Made by a program: the position numbers and the translations under genes. The notes under the pieces were generated by a model that was not told the origin of the DNA, did no database searches, and was given only the letters and a program-made list of their open reading frames with translations. Positions 8,376 through 15,155 of a stretch of 33,452 nt of DNA are shown here, in pieces. Position 1 is the stretch's first letter, and each line of letters opens with the position of its first letter. The stretch is from positions 1-33,452 of the forward strand of contig JAJPOQ010000099.1 of assembly GCA_021232515.1 (NCBI GenBank). Direction: 5' to 3'. The stretch is from Lentisphaeraceae bacterium (GTDB taxonomy: Bacteria; Verrucomicrobiota; Lentisphaeria; Lentisphaerales; Lentisphaeraceae).

Positions 8376-9434
8376 TTACTTAACTCCAAATCGATAAATG
8401 GTGGTTGATTCAAAAGTCTCATCAGCATGCAATGTGTAGTTACCCAACTTTGGAGCATTTATTGCATCGGCATATTCTTGAGCTTCCAAGCACAATCCTG
8501 AAAAAGATTTATAGGCTTGGCCGTTCTTACCTGTGAGAGATCCATCCAAGCCAACGCCAGAGTAAAACTGGACTACAGGCTCACAACTTATTAGTTCCAT
8601 AAAGCGGCCACTTTTAGGTTCGTGAACGCTGGCTACTTTTCTAGGTTTTTGGTGACGACCACCATGACAAAAGTATGTATCGCCATGTTGTCTAAAAATG
8701 CCATCAATCCTCTCTCCTAGAACTGCCCCATCTCGAAAATCGTTTGCCTCGCCAGCAACGCGCTGACGGTTTCCAAGCAAAGTCATGTTTTGATCAGTTG
8801 GTGCAAAGGCATCCGCATCAATTTGCAAGATATGACCTAGTACATCTCCCTGACCTGAAAGGTTGAAGTAACTGTGGTTAGTTACATTGACGATCGTAGT
8901 TCGATCGGTATTTATTTTATAATTGATCTTTAATTCACTTTGGTCTGTCCATATATACTCAACACTCAAGTTGAGTTCCCCGGGGTAGCCGGCATCCATA
9001 TGTGGACTCGTATGCTTGAACACTAGTGAGTTTTCTTGCTCATTTAACTGGGCACTCCACAAAGCTTTATCGAAGCCTTTATTACCTCCATGCAGATGAT
9101 TTGGAGAGTCGTTTATTTCTAATGAGTAAGTCTTGCCTTCAAGTTCAAACTTTGAGTTAGTTATACGCCCGGCAATACGGCCACAAATAGCGCCCAAAAA
9201 AGGATGACCACTTAGGTATGATTCTAGATCATCAAAACCCAAAACTACATCGGCTAACTCGCCATTTTCATCTGGAACATTAATCGAAGTAACGATGGCG
9301 CCAAAGTTTGTAATTTTAACGCTGTGACCATGAACATTTGTCAAAATATAAAGCTCTACAGCCTCACCACTTGGAAGCCTACCGAATAAAGATGACTCGG
9401 CATTTTTCATTGTTTGTGTTGAAGCCATAGTCAT
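8376..9434 (-). CDS. galM: Aldose 1-epimerase (mutarotase)
   Basis: A 352-aa aldose 1-epimerase, which interconverts alpha and beta anomers of a reducing sugar in the cytoplasm. Family motifs are complete: NHLHGG with His113, NHSYFNLSG with the catalytic acid His187, and LCLEAQ with the catalytic base Glu317. Length is normal for GalM. There is no signal peptide. It starts 2 bp after the aldo/keto reductase stop. The ATG at 9434 is not preceded by a good ribosome site, and ATGs at 9428 and 9410 are alternatives, so the exact start is open; translational coupling to the upstream gene is likely. It ends 2 bp before the desaturase fusion. A mutarotase implies that the pathway handles a reducing hexose or similar aldose, which helps separate it from a purely inositol pathway. 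Confidence 0.92.
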   Translation of the reverse strand: MTMASTQTMKNAESSLFGRLPSGEAVELYILTNVHGHSVKITNFGAIVTSINVPDENGELADVVLGFDDLESYLSGHPFLGAICGRIAGRITNSKFELEGKTYSLEINDSPNHLHGGNKGFDKALWSAQLNEQENSLVFKHTSPHMDAGYPGELNLSVEYIWTDQSELKINYKINTDRTTIVNVTNHSYFNLSGQGDVLGHILQIDADAFAPTDQNMTLLGNRQRVAGEANDFRDGAVLGERIDGIFRQHGDTYFCHGGRHQKPRKVASVHEPKSGRFMELISCEPVVQFYSGVGLDGSLTGKNGQAYKSFSGLCLEAQEYADAINAPKLGNYTLHADETFESTTIYRFGVK

Positions 9435-9436
9435 AG

Positions 9437-10462
9437 TTAGTCTGTCTTGAAACCTGTTGCTGAAAGTATTTCACCTTCTCGTGGGAAGTACTTATTTTCA
9501 TAGAGGTTGACCAACCAACGGTGATGACGGCGAATCTCAGTAAAGACCTCTTCTGTAAGTGGCTTCTTATCGACCACACCAATATTTTCATCGGCATACT
9601 CTGGGATGTGCATTGAGATGTTTGCACAAGTTACGCCTTCATGGAAAAGAACGAACTTAATCGCTAACTCGGCTAAACTTGAAGCATAGTCAGGGACGAA
9701 CTGCTTAAGAGCTTCAACTCGACGAATGTACTCTAGCTGTGGCCCGTGTTCAAAATAATCATTTCGGAAATCTGATTTAGGGAAAGTCGTGTCTGGTTTA
9801 AGGAAGCCTGTCAACCCACCTTCATCCAAAACACATCTTGCGATAACCGCAACTTTCTTCTCTTGACAAAGAGGAATAAGACTGTCGAAAGCAAGTGGAT
9901 CAAATATATTTATAATTGTCTGAACAGAATCAACTAAACCATTGCGAACAATTGATAGGCCTTGGTCGTGGCGGTGGTCTGTCAAAGAGATACCGATATG
10001 CTTGATTTTGCCTTGTTGTTTAAGAGCTGAAAGTTCATCATACCACTCTTCGCCTTCATACTGTGACCAGTACTGATGAAGCTGAAGTAGATCTAAAGAC
10101 TCTATACCGAGTTGTCTAAGACTTTCTTCTACACTTTCGGTAACAGAACCTTTTGGATAAGAAGTCGAGTATGGATTTGGAATACCCCAGCCGTTATTTT
10201 CACAAGTACCTGTTGGTGCAGCTTTACTTGCGATAAATGGCAGATCGCCTGACCACTGCTTTAGAGCTTTACCGAGGATCATTTCCGAGTCACCATAAGT
10301 TCTAGCTGTATCGATGAAGTTAACACCTTTCTCAAGACTATGATGAACTGCTTTGATCATGTCTCCTTCATCAAACTTGCCGAAGGCACAATTTAAACCC
10401 ATAGCACCAAAAGCTACACGAGAAACTTGGCGACCACTGTTTGCAAATTCTGTATATTTCAT
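9437..10462 (-). CDS. Aldo/keto reductase family oxidoreductase
   Basis: A 341-aa NAD(P)H-dependent aldo/keto reductase with the full catalytic tetrad: Asp51 in FIDTARTYG, Tyr56, Lys80 in FIASKA and His129 in LQLHQYW. The chain VESLRQLGIESLDLLQLHQ is typical of the superfamily (it is preceded by TES). It should reduce a carbonyl on a sugar or oxidise the matching hydroxyl, in the cytoplasm. AAGGAG lies at good spacing before the ATG. The gene begins 2 bp after the TIM-barrel gene and ends 2 bp before galM. Within the family it looks closest to the L-fucose/galactose-dehydrogenase-like group, but that is an impression and not a measured relationship. Possible substrates include the keto-sugar made by the neighbouring Gfo/Idh/MocA enzyme. 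Confidence 0.88.
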   Translation of the reverse strand: MKYTEFANSGRQVSRVAFGAMGLNCAFGKFDEGDMIKAVHHSLEKGVNFIDTARTYGDSEMILGKALKQWSGDLPFIASKAAPTGTCENNGWGIPNPYSTSYPKGSVTESVEESLRQLGIESLDLLQLHQYWSQYEGEEWYDELSALKQQGKIKHIGISLTDHRHDQGLSIVRNGLVDSVQTIINIFDPLAFDSLIPLCQEKKVAVIARCVLDEGGLTGFLKPDTTFPKSDFRNDYFEHGPQLEYIRRVEALKQFVPDYASSLAELAIKFVLFHEGVTCANISMHIPEYADENIGVVDKKPLTEEVFTEIRRHHRWLVNLYENKYFPREGEILSATGFKTD

Positions 10463-10464
10463 TT

Positions 10465-11364
10465 TTAAACTCCTTCTTCCATCAAAGTTTTATCGAGGAA
10501 AGCTTTAGCTCTTGGTACGTCATCTTCTGTTAAGTGCTCGATGATTATTGGGATATTTGGATGCTTAACCGCAAGGCGCTCGAGATAAAGATTGTAGTTA
10601 AGAGAACCCAAACCAGCAGCTGGAAGTTCAATCATACCAACACCACGTAAAGCATGAGCTTCATCGGCATCCATTTCGGCCATCTGTACACCTTGGTCAG
10701 ACTCTGCGAGCTTCACATCTTTGGCATGGGCAATGACTATTTCGTCTTCAAGCTCATCAAATATGCGATTTAGTTCCGCATCCATCTTATCGATATTATG
10801 CTCTTCGAAGTAATTCGTTGGATCCATCAAAAGCTTGAGATTTGGGTGATCTATATCTTTAAATAAACGAAGTGTCTCATCGACAGAACCGATGACGTTA
10901 TTCACATAAGTTTCGACACAGAAAATGACATTATACTTCGCGGCATACTCAACTAATTCACGGATAACTTCGCGACACTCGGTATAGCCTTCTTCAGTTT
11001 TGTTTTTTGGATCATGAACCCAGTCACTATCAGCATTGAACGTTCCTGTTTCGGTGATGACATATGGCGAACCAAGTTTGTGAGCATACTTGATAATCAT
11101 CTTTAAATGAGCTAAACGCTTTTCGCGCTCGGCAAGGTCTGGATGAACAATATTTGTATAGCCAGAAATACATGAGATGGGTAGATTGTACGATCTAAAA
11201 ACATCGCGAATCTGCTTACACTTTTCATCATCCAACTCTTCGAGATCCATATCTTTAAATTCGACGTCGAGTTGGACTGTGTTGAATCCAAGATTTTTAA
11301 TTTTCTGAGCTGTTTCGTGAAGCCCATAAGGGAAATACCCTGTAAAAATGCCAGTCTGGATCAT
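10465..11364 (-). CDS. Xylose-isomerase-like TIM barrel (sugar phosphate isomerase/epimerase family; IolE/MocC-like)
   Basis: A 299-aa TIM-barrel protein of the AP-endonuclease-2/xylose-isomerase-like family. The expected divalent-metal ligands can be picked out: Glu151 (CVET), Asp181 (LMDPTN), His213 (AHAKD) and Glu276 (IIEH). These enzymes isomerise, epimerise, dehydrate or, in 3-keto-glycoside pathways, eliminate from sugars. MocC of rhizopine catabolism and IolE of inositol catabolism belong to the same superfamily. Its ATG overlaps the TGA of the Gfo/Idh/MocA gene by 4 bp (ATGA), with AAGGAG upstream, so the two are translationally coupled; such pairs commonly act on the same intermediate. 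The precise reaction cannot be assigned. Confidence 0.9.
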   Translation of the reverse strand: MIQTGIFTGYFPYGLHETAQKIKNLGFNTVQLDVEFKDMDLEELDDEKCKQIRDVFRSYNLPISCISGYTNIVHPDLAEREKRLAHLKMIIKYAHKLGSPYVITETGTFNADSDWVHDPKNKTEEGYTECREVIRELVEYAAKYNVIFCVETYVNNVIGSVDETLRLFKDIDHPNLKLLMDPTNYFEEHNIDKMDAELNRIFDELEDEIVIAHAKDVKLAESDQGVQMAEMDADEAHALRGVGMIELPAAGLGSLNYNLYLERLAVKHPNIPIIIEHLTEDDVPRAKAFLDKTLMEEGV

Positions 11365-12458
11365 ACTCCATACTCCTTACATAGTTCTTTAAAATTGATA
11401 AGTCGGCCTTCTTGTGCCGACATAAAACACGCTTCGATCAGTAAAAGTGTACGTAGATTATTTTGCCCAGAAAGTCCGGGTGCCTTCCCCTCTAAAGCAC
11501 AGAGAAGTTCTGACATAGGTCCTAAAAATGCATGAGGAAACCATGCTTCTGGCCACTCTGGTTTATGCCAGTCTTTTAATTTAATCGTCGAGTACTCAAG
11601 TGTGCTTGGGGTTACTACTGGATACTTCGGCCAGCCTATATCACCTTTTGCCAAACCATGGGTTCCTTCTACTCGCCAGCGAACAAAACAGTCTTCGGCA
11701 GCACCTTCACGAGCCGGTCCCGCCCATACGTCGTCATTTATCTGAAAACGGGCGCCATTTTCAAACTCTAAAGTTGTTAGGCATATGCCATCTTCATGAT
11801 CAAACTTTGTGCGTGGATCTTTTGTGTAGGAACAAAAAACTTTAACCGGATCACCAAAAAGGAAACGAGCTATATCTAAGTGGTGAATACTCATGATGCG
11901 CAAGCTCAAAAAACCGAGAGGTTCTTGCCATGGAGCCCAGTGTGGAATAGCACGCATATCTATCGTCCCAAGCACCATTTCGCCAAGCTCATCTTTTTCT
12001 ATAAGAGTTTTCAAGGCTCTCATGGAATGGTCGTAACGCATATTTTGGTTAACCACAAGGGTTTTACCTGCATCCTTACAAAGACGGACTATCTCTTGAG
12101 CATCTGCAAAGTTTGTCGCTAAAGGTTTCTGAGCAAGTATGCCTTTTATGTGCTCTCTCTTTATAGCTTCTTTGATGATTGTTAACTGGTCTTGAGGAGG
12201 AACGGCGATGTCGAGTACTTCAATATTTTCATCATCGAGTAACTCTTCATTGCTACTATACACATTTTGAATTGAGAATTTATCAGCTAGAACTTGAGCA
12301 CTTTCCAAAGTTCTTGAAGACACCGCGTGTGGTATGTAGCCAGCTTTTGTATAGTTTGGCAGGTGACAATCACTCATGATGAAACCAGCTCCGATGCAGC
12401 CAATACGCCAATCTCGTCTTTCTGGCAACTGCGGATAGATGTTCAAATTTTCACTCAT
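11361..12458 (-). CDS. Gfo/Idh/MocA family oxidoreductase
   Basis: A 365-aa NAD(P)-dependent sugar/inositol oxidoreductase and the first gene of the nine-gene train. The N-terminal Rossmann fold has GCIGAGF (20-26). The conserved Lys motif is QKPLA with Lys111 (usually EKP; here Gln replaces Glu). IHHLDIARFLFG (191-202) supplies the usual catalytic His/Asp region. The C-terminal part is the family's beta-sheet domain. Members oxidise ring hydroxyls to ketones, as MocA does in rhizopine breakdown and as oxidoreductases of 3-keto-glycoside pathways do. It is cytoplasmic, with no signal peptide (unlike secreted planctomycete members). The ribosome site is weak (TAGG about 9 bases before ATG). 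The 297-bp leader upstream contains a probable promoter and repeats. Confidence 0.93.
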   Translation of the reverse strand: MSENLNIYPQLPERRDWRIGCIGAGFIMSDCHLPNYTKAGYIPHAVSSRTLESAQVLADKFSIQNVYSSNEELLDDENIEVLDIAVPPQDQLTIIKEAIKREHIKGILAQKPLATNFADAQEIVRLCKDAGKTLVVNQNMRYDHSMRALKTLIEKDELGEMVLGTIDMRAIPHWAPWQEPLGFLSLRIMSIHHLDIARFLFGDPVKVFCSYTKDPRTKFDHEDGICLTTLEFENGARFQINDDVWAGPAREGAAEDCFVRWRVEGTHGLAKGDIGWPKYPVVTPSTLEYSTIKLKDWHKPEWPEAWFPHAFLGPMSELLCALEGKAPGLSGQNNLRTLLLIEACFMSAQEGRLINFKELCKEYGV

Positions 12459-12512
12459 GCTAAACCTATTGTTTATTTGTTTAGCTTAATGAAACATGAT
12501 TTCTAACTTATA

Positions 12513-12541
12513 ACTTGTATCGGCTCGATAACTACTTGTAT
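12513..12541. promoter_or_regulatory. Candidate operator: ACTTGTAT direct repeats and TATCG palindrome
   Basis: Two exact copies of ACTTGTAT (12513-12520 and 12534-12541) are spaced 21 bp, two helical turns. A variant, AACTTATA, lies just before the first copy. Between them is the palindrome TATCG-GCT-CGATA (12518-12530). The cluster is 55-83 bp before the Gfo/Idh/MocA start. Same-face repeats suit a dimeric regulator. No regulator gene for it is visible in the operon, so the binding protein is unknown. In AT-rich DNA such repeats can arise by chance. Confidence 0.35.
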
Positions 12542-12602
12542 TATTTACGCAAAAATAACAAAACCCAATATAAAATTCTTGTCTTAAGAAGAAGTAGACC
12601 TT

Positions 12603-12630
12603 TTATTACATACCACTCATAAAACGTCAA
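12603..12630 (-). promoter_or_regulatory. Possible sigma-70-type promoter for the Gfo/Idh/MocA operon
   Basis: Read on the minus strand, TTGACG (12625-12630) is followed after 16 bp by TAATAA (12603-12608). The -35 box is good (5 of 6) but the -10 box is poor (3 of 6). If used, the transcript would begin near 12596 with a leader of about 138 bases that contains the repeat cluster at 12513-12541. Other AT-rich hexamers nearby could serve instead. Confidence 0.3.
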
Positions 12631-12755
12631 TTTATTTAATATAGATTGTTATATGCATCTTTTGATTAGGAGTTAGAAAATTGTAAAAATGATAAAACTA
12701 CTCTCAAAAAATCTTTAAGTAATTCAATGATTTAGAGTATGGGAAATCCGCTACT

Positions 12756-13673
12756 TTAATTTGTAGCACTTGCCATAAAGACACTTTTAGGTGCATCATC
12801 TGATAAATGCATCCAATCAACATCTACAAAGCCTGCATCTGTCAACCACTCGAGCAATTGCTCCTTTTCAAAACCCAGCCAAAGAGAACCATATTTTCTT
12901 CTGACGGATTCGTCATCATGTTTTATCTGATCGACAATCACAATGCGACCATTTTTCTTAAGCGACTTTCGAAGATCTTTTAGCAGTGTTGCAGGACTCG
13001 CAACTTGGTGCAAAACAAAGTGAAGTAACTGAGCATCTGTCTGAGGAAGCTTCTTTTCAAGGCTATGAAGGTCTGAACAAACATACTCAACATTTGAAAC
13101 ACTAAGCTGGCTACATCTTTTGCGCGCCATATCGAGCATCTGCCCAGATTGATCAACAGCATAAACCTTATCTGCACATTTAGATAAAAGCGGCAGCATA
13201 ATGCCAGTACCTGAACCAAGGTCAGCCACTGTTATACCACGAGGGGTTAGTGCCGCAACTGAAAACATCGACGCTAAAGGGCTGTGTAGGTCTGCACTTA
13301 TCTCATCCCAATGCTCCGCCATATCGCTCGCAAATTCACGGCTTATCTGTGCTCGTTTAGTCAGAGTTACCTGAAGTCTATCCAAGTCTGAATGAACCGC
13401 CTGACAAATAGACTCAAGGTAAGACTTAAAATCCGGGAGTATTTCGTCAAATTTACAAAGTGAGTAATAAGCGCGAGTTCCATCTCTTCTATCTTCGACG
13501 AGATGAATGCTTTTTAAAGTTGCCAAGTGTCGGCTGATTCGAGGTTGTGGCATTTGCAAAATATCACATATCTCTTGGACATTTAGTTCTTCCCTATTGA
13601 GTAGTCGAATCAAGCGCAAACGAGTTTCATCTGCTAAAGCCTTGAGAACCAATGAGTGTTCTTCGTCATTCAT
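12756..13673 (-). CDS. ArsR-family winged-helix regulator fused to a class I SAM-dependent methyltransferase
   Basis: A 305-aa two-domain protein. Residues about 5-90 are an ArsR-type winged helix, with ADETRLRLIRLL (14-25) and the recognition helix region QPRISRHLATLK (43-54); the metal-binding Cys motif of classical ArsR/SmtB is not obvious. Residues about 110-305 are a Rossmann methyltransferase with motif I VADLGSGTG (149-157), acidic residue Asp174 in YAVDQS, and LLHFVLHQVA further on. Regulators of this architecture are known, and some ArsR-type regulators that sense S-adenosylhomocysteine (SahR) control the methionine cycle; whether this protein does so is a guess. It is divergent from serS with a 175-bp shared promoter region, and 297 bp upstream of the sugar operon on the same strand. 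The ribosome site is weak. Confidence 0.88.
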   Translation of the reverse strand: MNDEEHSLVLKALADETRLRLIRLLNREELNVQEICDILQMPQPRISRHLATLKSIHLVEDRRDGTRAYYSLCKFDEILPDFKSYLESICQAVHSDLDRLQVTLTKRAQISREFASDMAEHWDEISADLHSPLASMFSVAALTPRGITVADLGSGTGIMLPLLSKCADKVYAVDQSGQMLDMARKRCSQLSVSNVEYVCSDLHSLEKKLPQTDAQLLHFVLHQVASPATLLKDLRKSLKKNGRIVIVDQIKHDDESVRRKYGSLWLGFEKEQLLEWLTDAGFVDVDWMHLSDDAPKSVFMASATN

Positions 13674-13706
13674 AAAGAAATATGCCTAAGGTTGTGTAAT
13701 AAATTG

Positions 13707-13719
13707 AGATTCTTAATCT
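13707..13719. promoter_or_regulatory. Palindrome in the regulator-serS divergent region
   Basis: AGATT-CTT-AATCT is a 13-bp inverted repeat 34 bp before the regulator's start. GAGATT recurs inverted as AATCTC at 13749-13754, so there are related half-sites on both sides of a 49-bp span. ArsR-family proteins often bind their own promoter at inverted repeats, which makes this a candidate autoregulatory operator. The region is AT-rich, so chance is not excluded. Confidence 0.3.
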
Positions 13720-13848
13720 GCACTGAATTAAAACATAATCAACAGATAAATCTCAGTAATTATTTTTTTATAGACAAGCTGAAATAAACGCAAAACTATG
13801 TAGTATAAGGGAAGATTAAATATAGTTAGATTTTAAACGGACTCAAAA

Positions 13849-15120
13849 ATGATTGATATTAAAAAACTTCGCGATGACGCAAGCACTTTGAAAGCAAAGT
13901 GGCAGAGCCGCGGACTGGACGTTGATGTAGATGCACTTCTAGCCAAAGACAAAGAATGGCGTGACTGCATCAGCAGCGTTGAAGAACTCAAAAAAACTCG
14001 CAATGATGAGTCTAAAAAGATTGGTCAGATTAAGAAATCTGGTGGTGATGCTACTGAGCAAATGGCTGCAGTTAAAAAAATCGGCGATGACATCAAAGAA
14101 TTGGATGAAAAAGCACACACACTTCATGAAGACCTACAACACGAACTTTTAAGTTTACCAAACCCTCCTTCTGACAGTTCTCCTGTTGGTAAGTCTGAAG
14201 AAGACAACCCATTTGTAAGAGACTGGGGAACAAAAGCTGAGTTTGACTTCAAACCACAAGCTCACTGGGACCTTGGCGAAAAACTTGGCATCCTAGACAT
14301 GGAAAGAGCCGCTAAGATAAGTGGTAGTGGTTTTGCACTTTACCGTGGTGCTGGTGCTAAACTTGAGAGAGCTCTTATAAACTTTTTCCTTGACCGTCAT
14401 GAAGAAAATGGCTACCAAGAAAACTGGACTCCATTCTTAGTTAACTCTAAGACTATGACTGGTACTGGACAGCTTCCTAAATTTAAAGAAGACTTGTACC
14501 ACACAGAAAAAGACGACCGCTTCCTTATCCCTACTGCAGAAGTCCCTGTGACAAACATCTACAGTGAAGAGATACTAGAGAAAGATGATCTTCCAAAGTA
14601 CATGTGTGCCTATACTCCATGTTTTAGACGTGAAGCAGGCGCTGCAGGCAAAGACACTCGCGGTATCATCCGTATGCACCAATTCAATAAAGTCGAAATG
14701 GTGAAACTTGTTGAGCCAGATCAGAGTTATACTGAGTTAGAATTACTAGTTGCAGATGCTGAACAGCTTCTTCAAAACCTTGGACTTCACTATAAAGTTA
14801 TCGAGCTTTGTACTGCGGACATAGGCTTCAGTGCTGCTAGGTGCTACGACATAGAAGTTTGGGCACCTGGTATTGGCCGTTACCTAGAAGTTAGTTCTTG
14901 CTCTAACTTTGAAGACTTCCAGTCTCGTCGTGCGAACATCCGTTACCGACCTGAGAAAGGTGGTAAACCTACCTATCTTCACACTCTAAACGGTTCTGGA
15001 CTTGCTCTACCTCGTTGTGTTGTTGCCATAATGGAAACATACCAAAGAGAAGACGGTTCTATTGAAGTTCCTGACGCACTTGTTCCATATATGAACGGTC
15101 AGACTGAAATAACACCTTAG
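13849..15120 (+). CDS. serS: Seryl-tRNA synthetase
   Basis: A 423-aa class II aminoacyl-tRNA synthetase that charges tRNA-Ser (and tRNA-Sec) with serine. The N-terminal tRNA-binding coiled coil spans about residues 25-105. The catalytic domain follows, with class II motif 2 in [15 protein letters not shown] (258-272) and the serine-specific [10 protein letters not shown], then motif 3 at NGSGLALPR (381-389). Length is normal. The ATG has only a weak GGA upstream, 10 bases away; a possible promoter of modest quality (TAGACA at 13771, AACTAT at 13794, 17-bp spacer) lies in the gap. It is the only plus-strand gene and is transcribed alone, divergent from the ArsR-methyltransferase gene and convergent with the ten-gene envelope operon. 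A hairpin follows directly. Confidence 0.98.
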   Translation: MIDIKKLRDDASTLKAKWQSRGLDVDVDALLAKDKEWRDCISSVEELKKTRNDESKKIGQIKKSGGDATEQMAAVKKIGDDIKELDEKAHTLHEDLQHELLSLPNPPSDSSPVGKSEEDNPFVRDWGTKAEFDFKPQAHWDLGEKLGILDMERAAKISGSGFALYRGAGAKLERALINFFLDRHEENGYQENWTPFLVNSKTMTGTGQLPKFKEDLYHTEKDDRFLIPTAEVPVTNIYSEEILEKDDLPKYMCAYTPCFRREAGAAGKDTRGIIRMHQFNKVEMVKLVEPDQSYTELELLVADAEQLLQNLGLHYKVIELCTADIGFSAARCYDIEVWAPGIGRYLEVSSCSNFEDFQSRRANIRYRPEKGGKPTYLHTLNGSGLALPRCVVAIMETYQREDGSIEVPDALVPYMNGQTEITP

Positions 15121-15127
15121 TTTTACA

Positions 15128-15155
15128 AAGGGGCTGCAAAGCCCCTTACTTTTCT
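15128..15155. terminator. Bidirectional rho-independent terminator between serS and the envelope operon
   Basis: An 8-bp perfect stem, AAGGGGCT / AGCCCCTT (15128-15135 and 15140-15147) with a GCAA loop, is followed on the plus strand by ACTTTTCT. It starts 8 bases after the serS stop. The stem overlaps the TAA stop of the convergent 1691-aa gene (15146-15148), so one hairpin can end transcription from both sides; the minus-strand U-tract is weaker. Confidence 0.85.

Larger units (their letters stand above)
12459..12755. other. 297-bp intergenic leader of the Gfo/Idh/MocA operon
   Basis: AT-rich gap between the ArsR-methyltransferase stop and the start of the nine-gene operon, both on the minus strand. 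I see no convincing terminator after the regulator gene and no credible small gene. It holds a possible promoter (12603-12630), a direct repeat pair and a short palindrome (12513-12541), listed separately. Because no terminator is evident, some read-through from the regulator gene into the operon is possible. Confidence 0.7.

Noticed and set aside
13771..13806. Strong promoter for serS
   Set aside because: TAGACA with AACTAT at 17-bp spacing is a weak match, and TAGTAT at 13801 is mis-spaced, so I did not list it as a feature.
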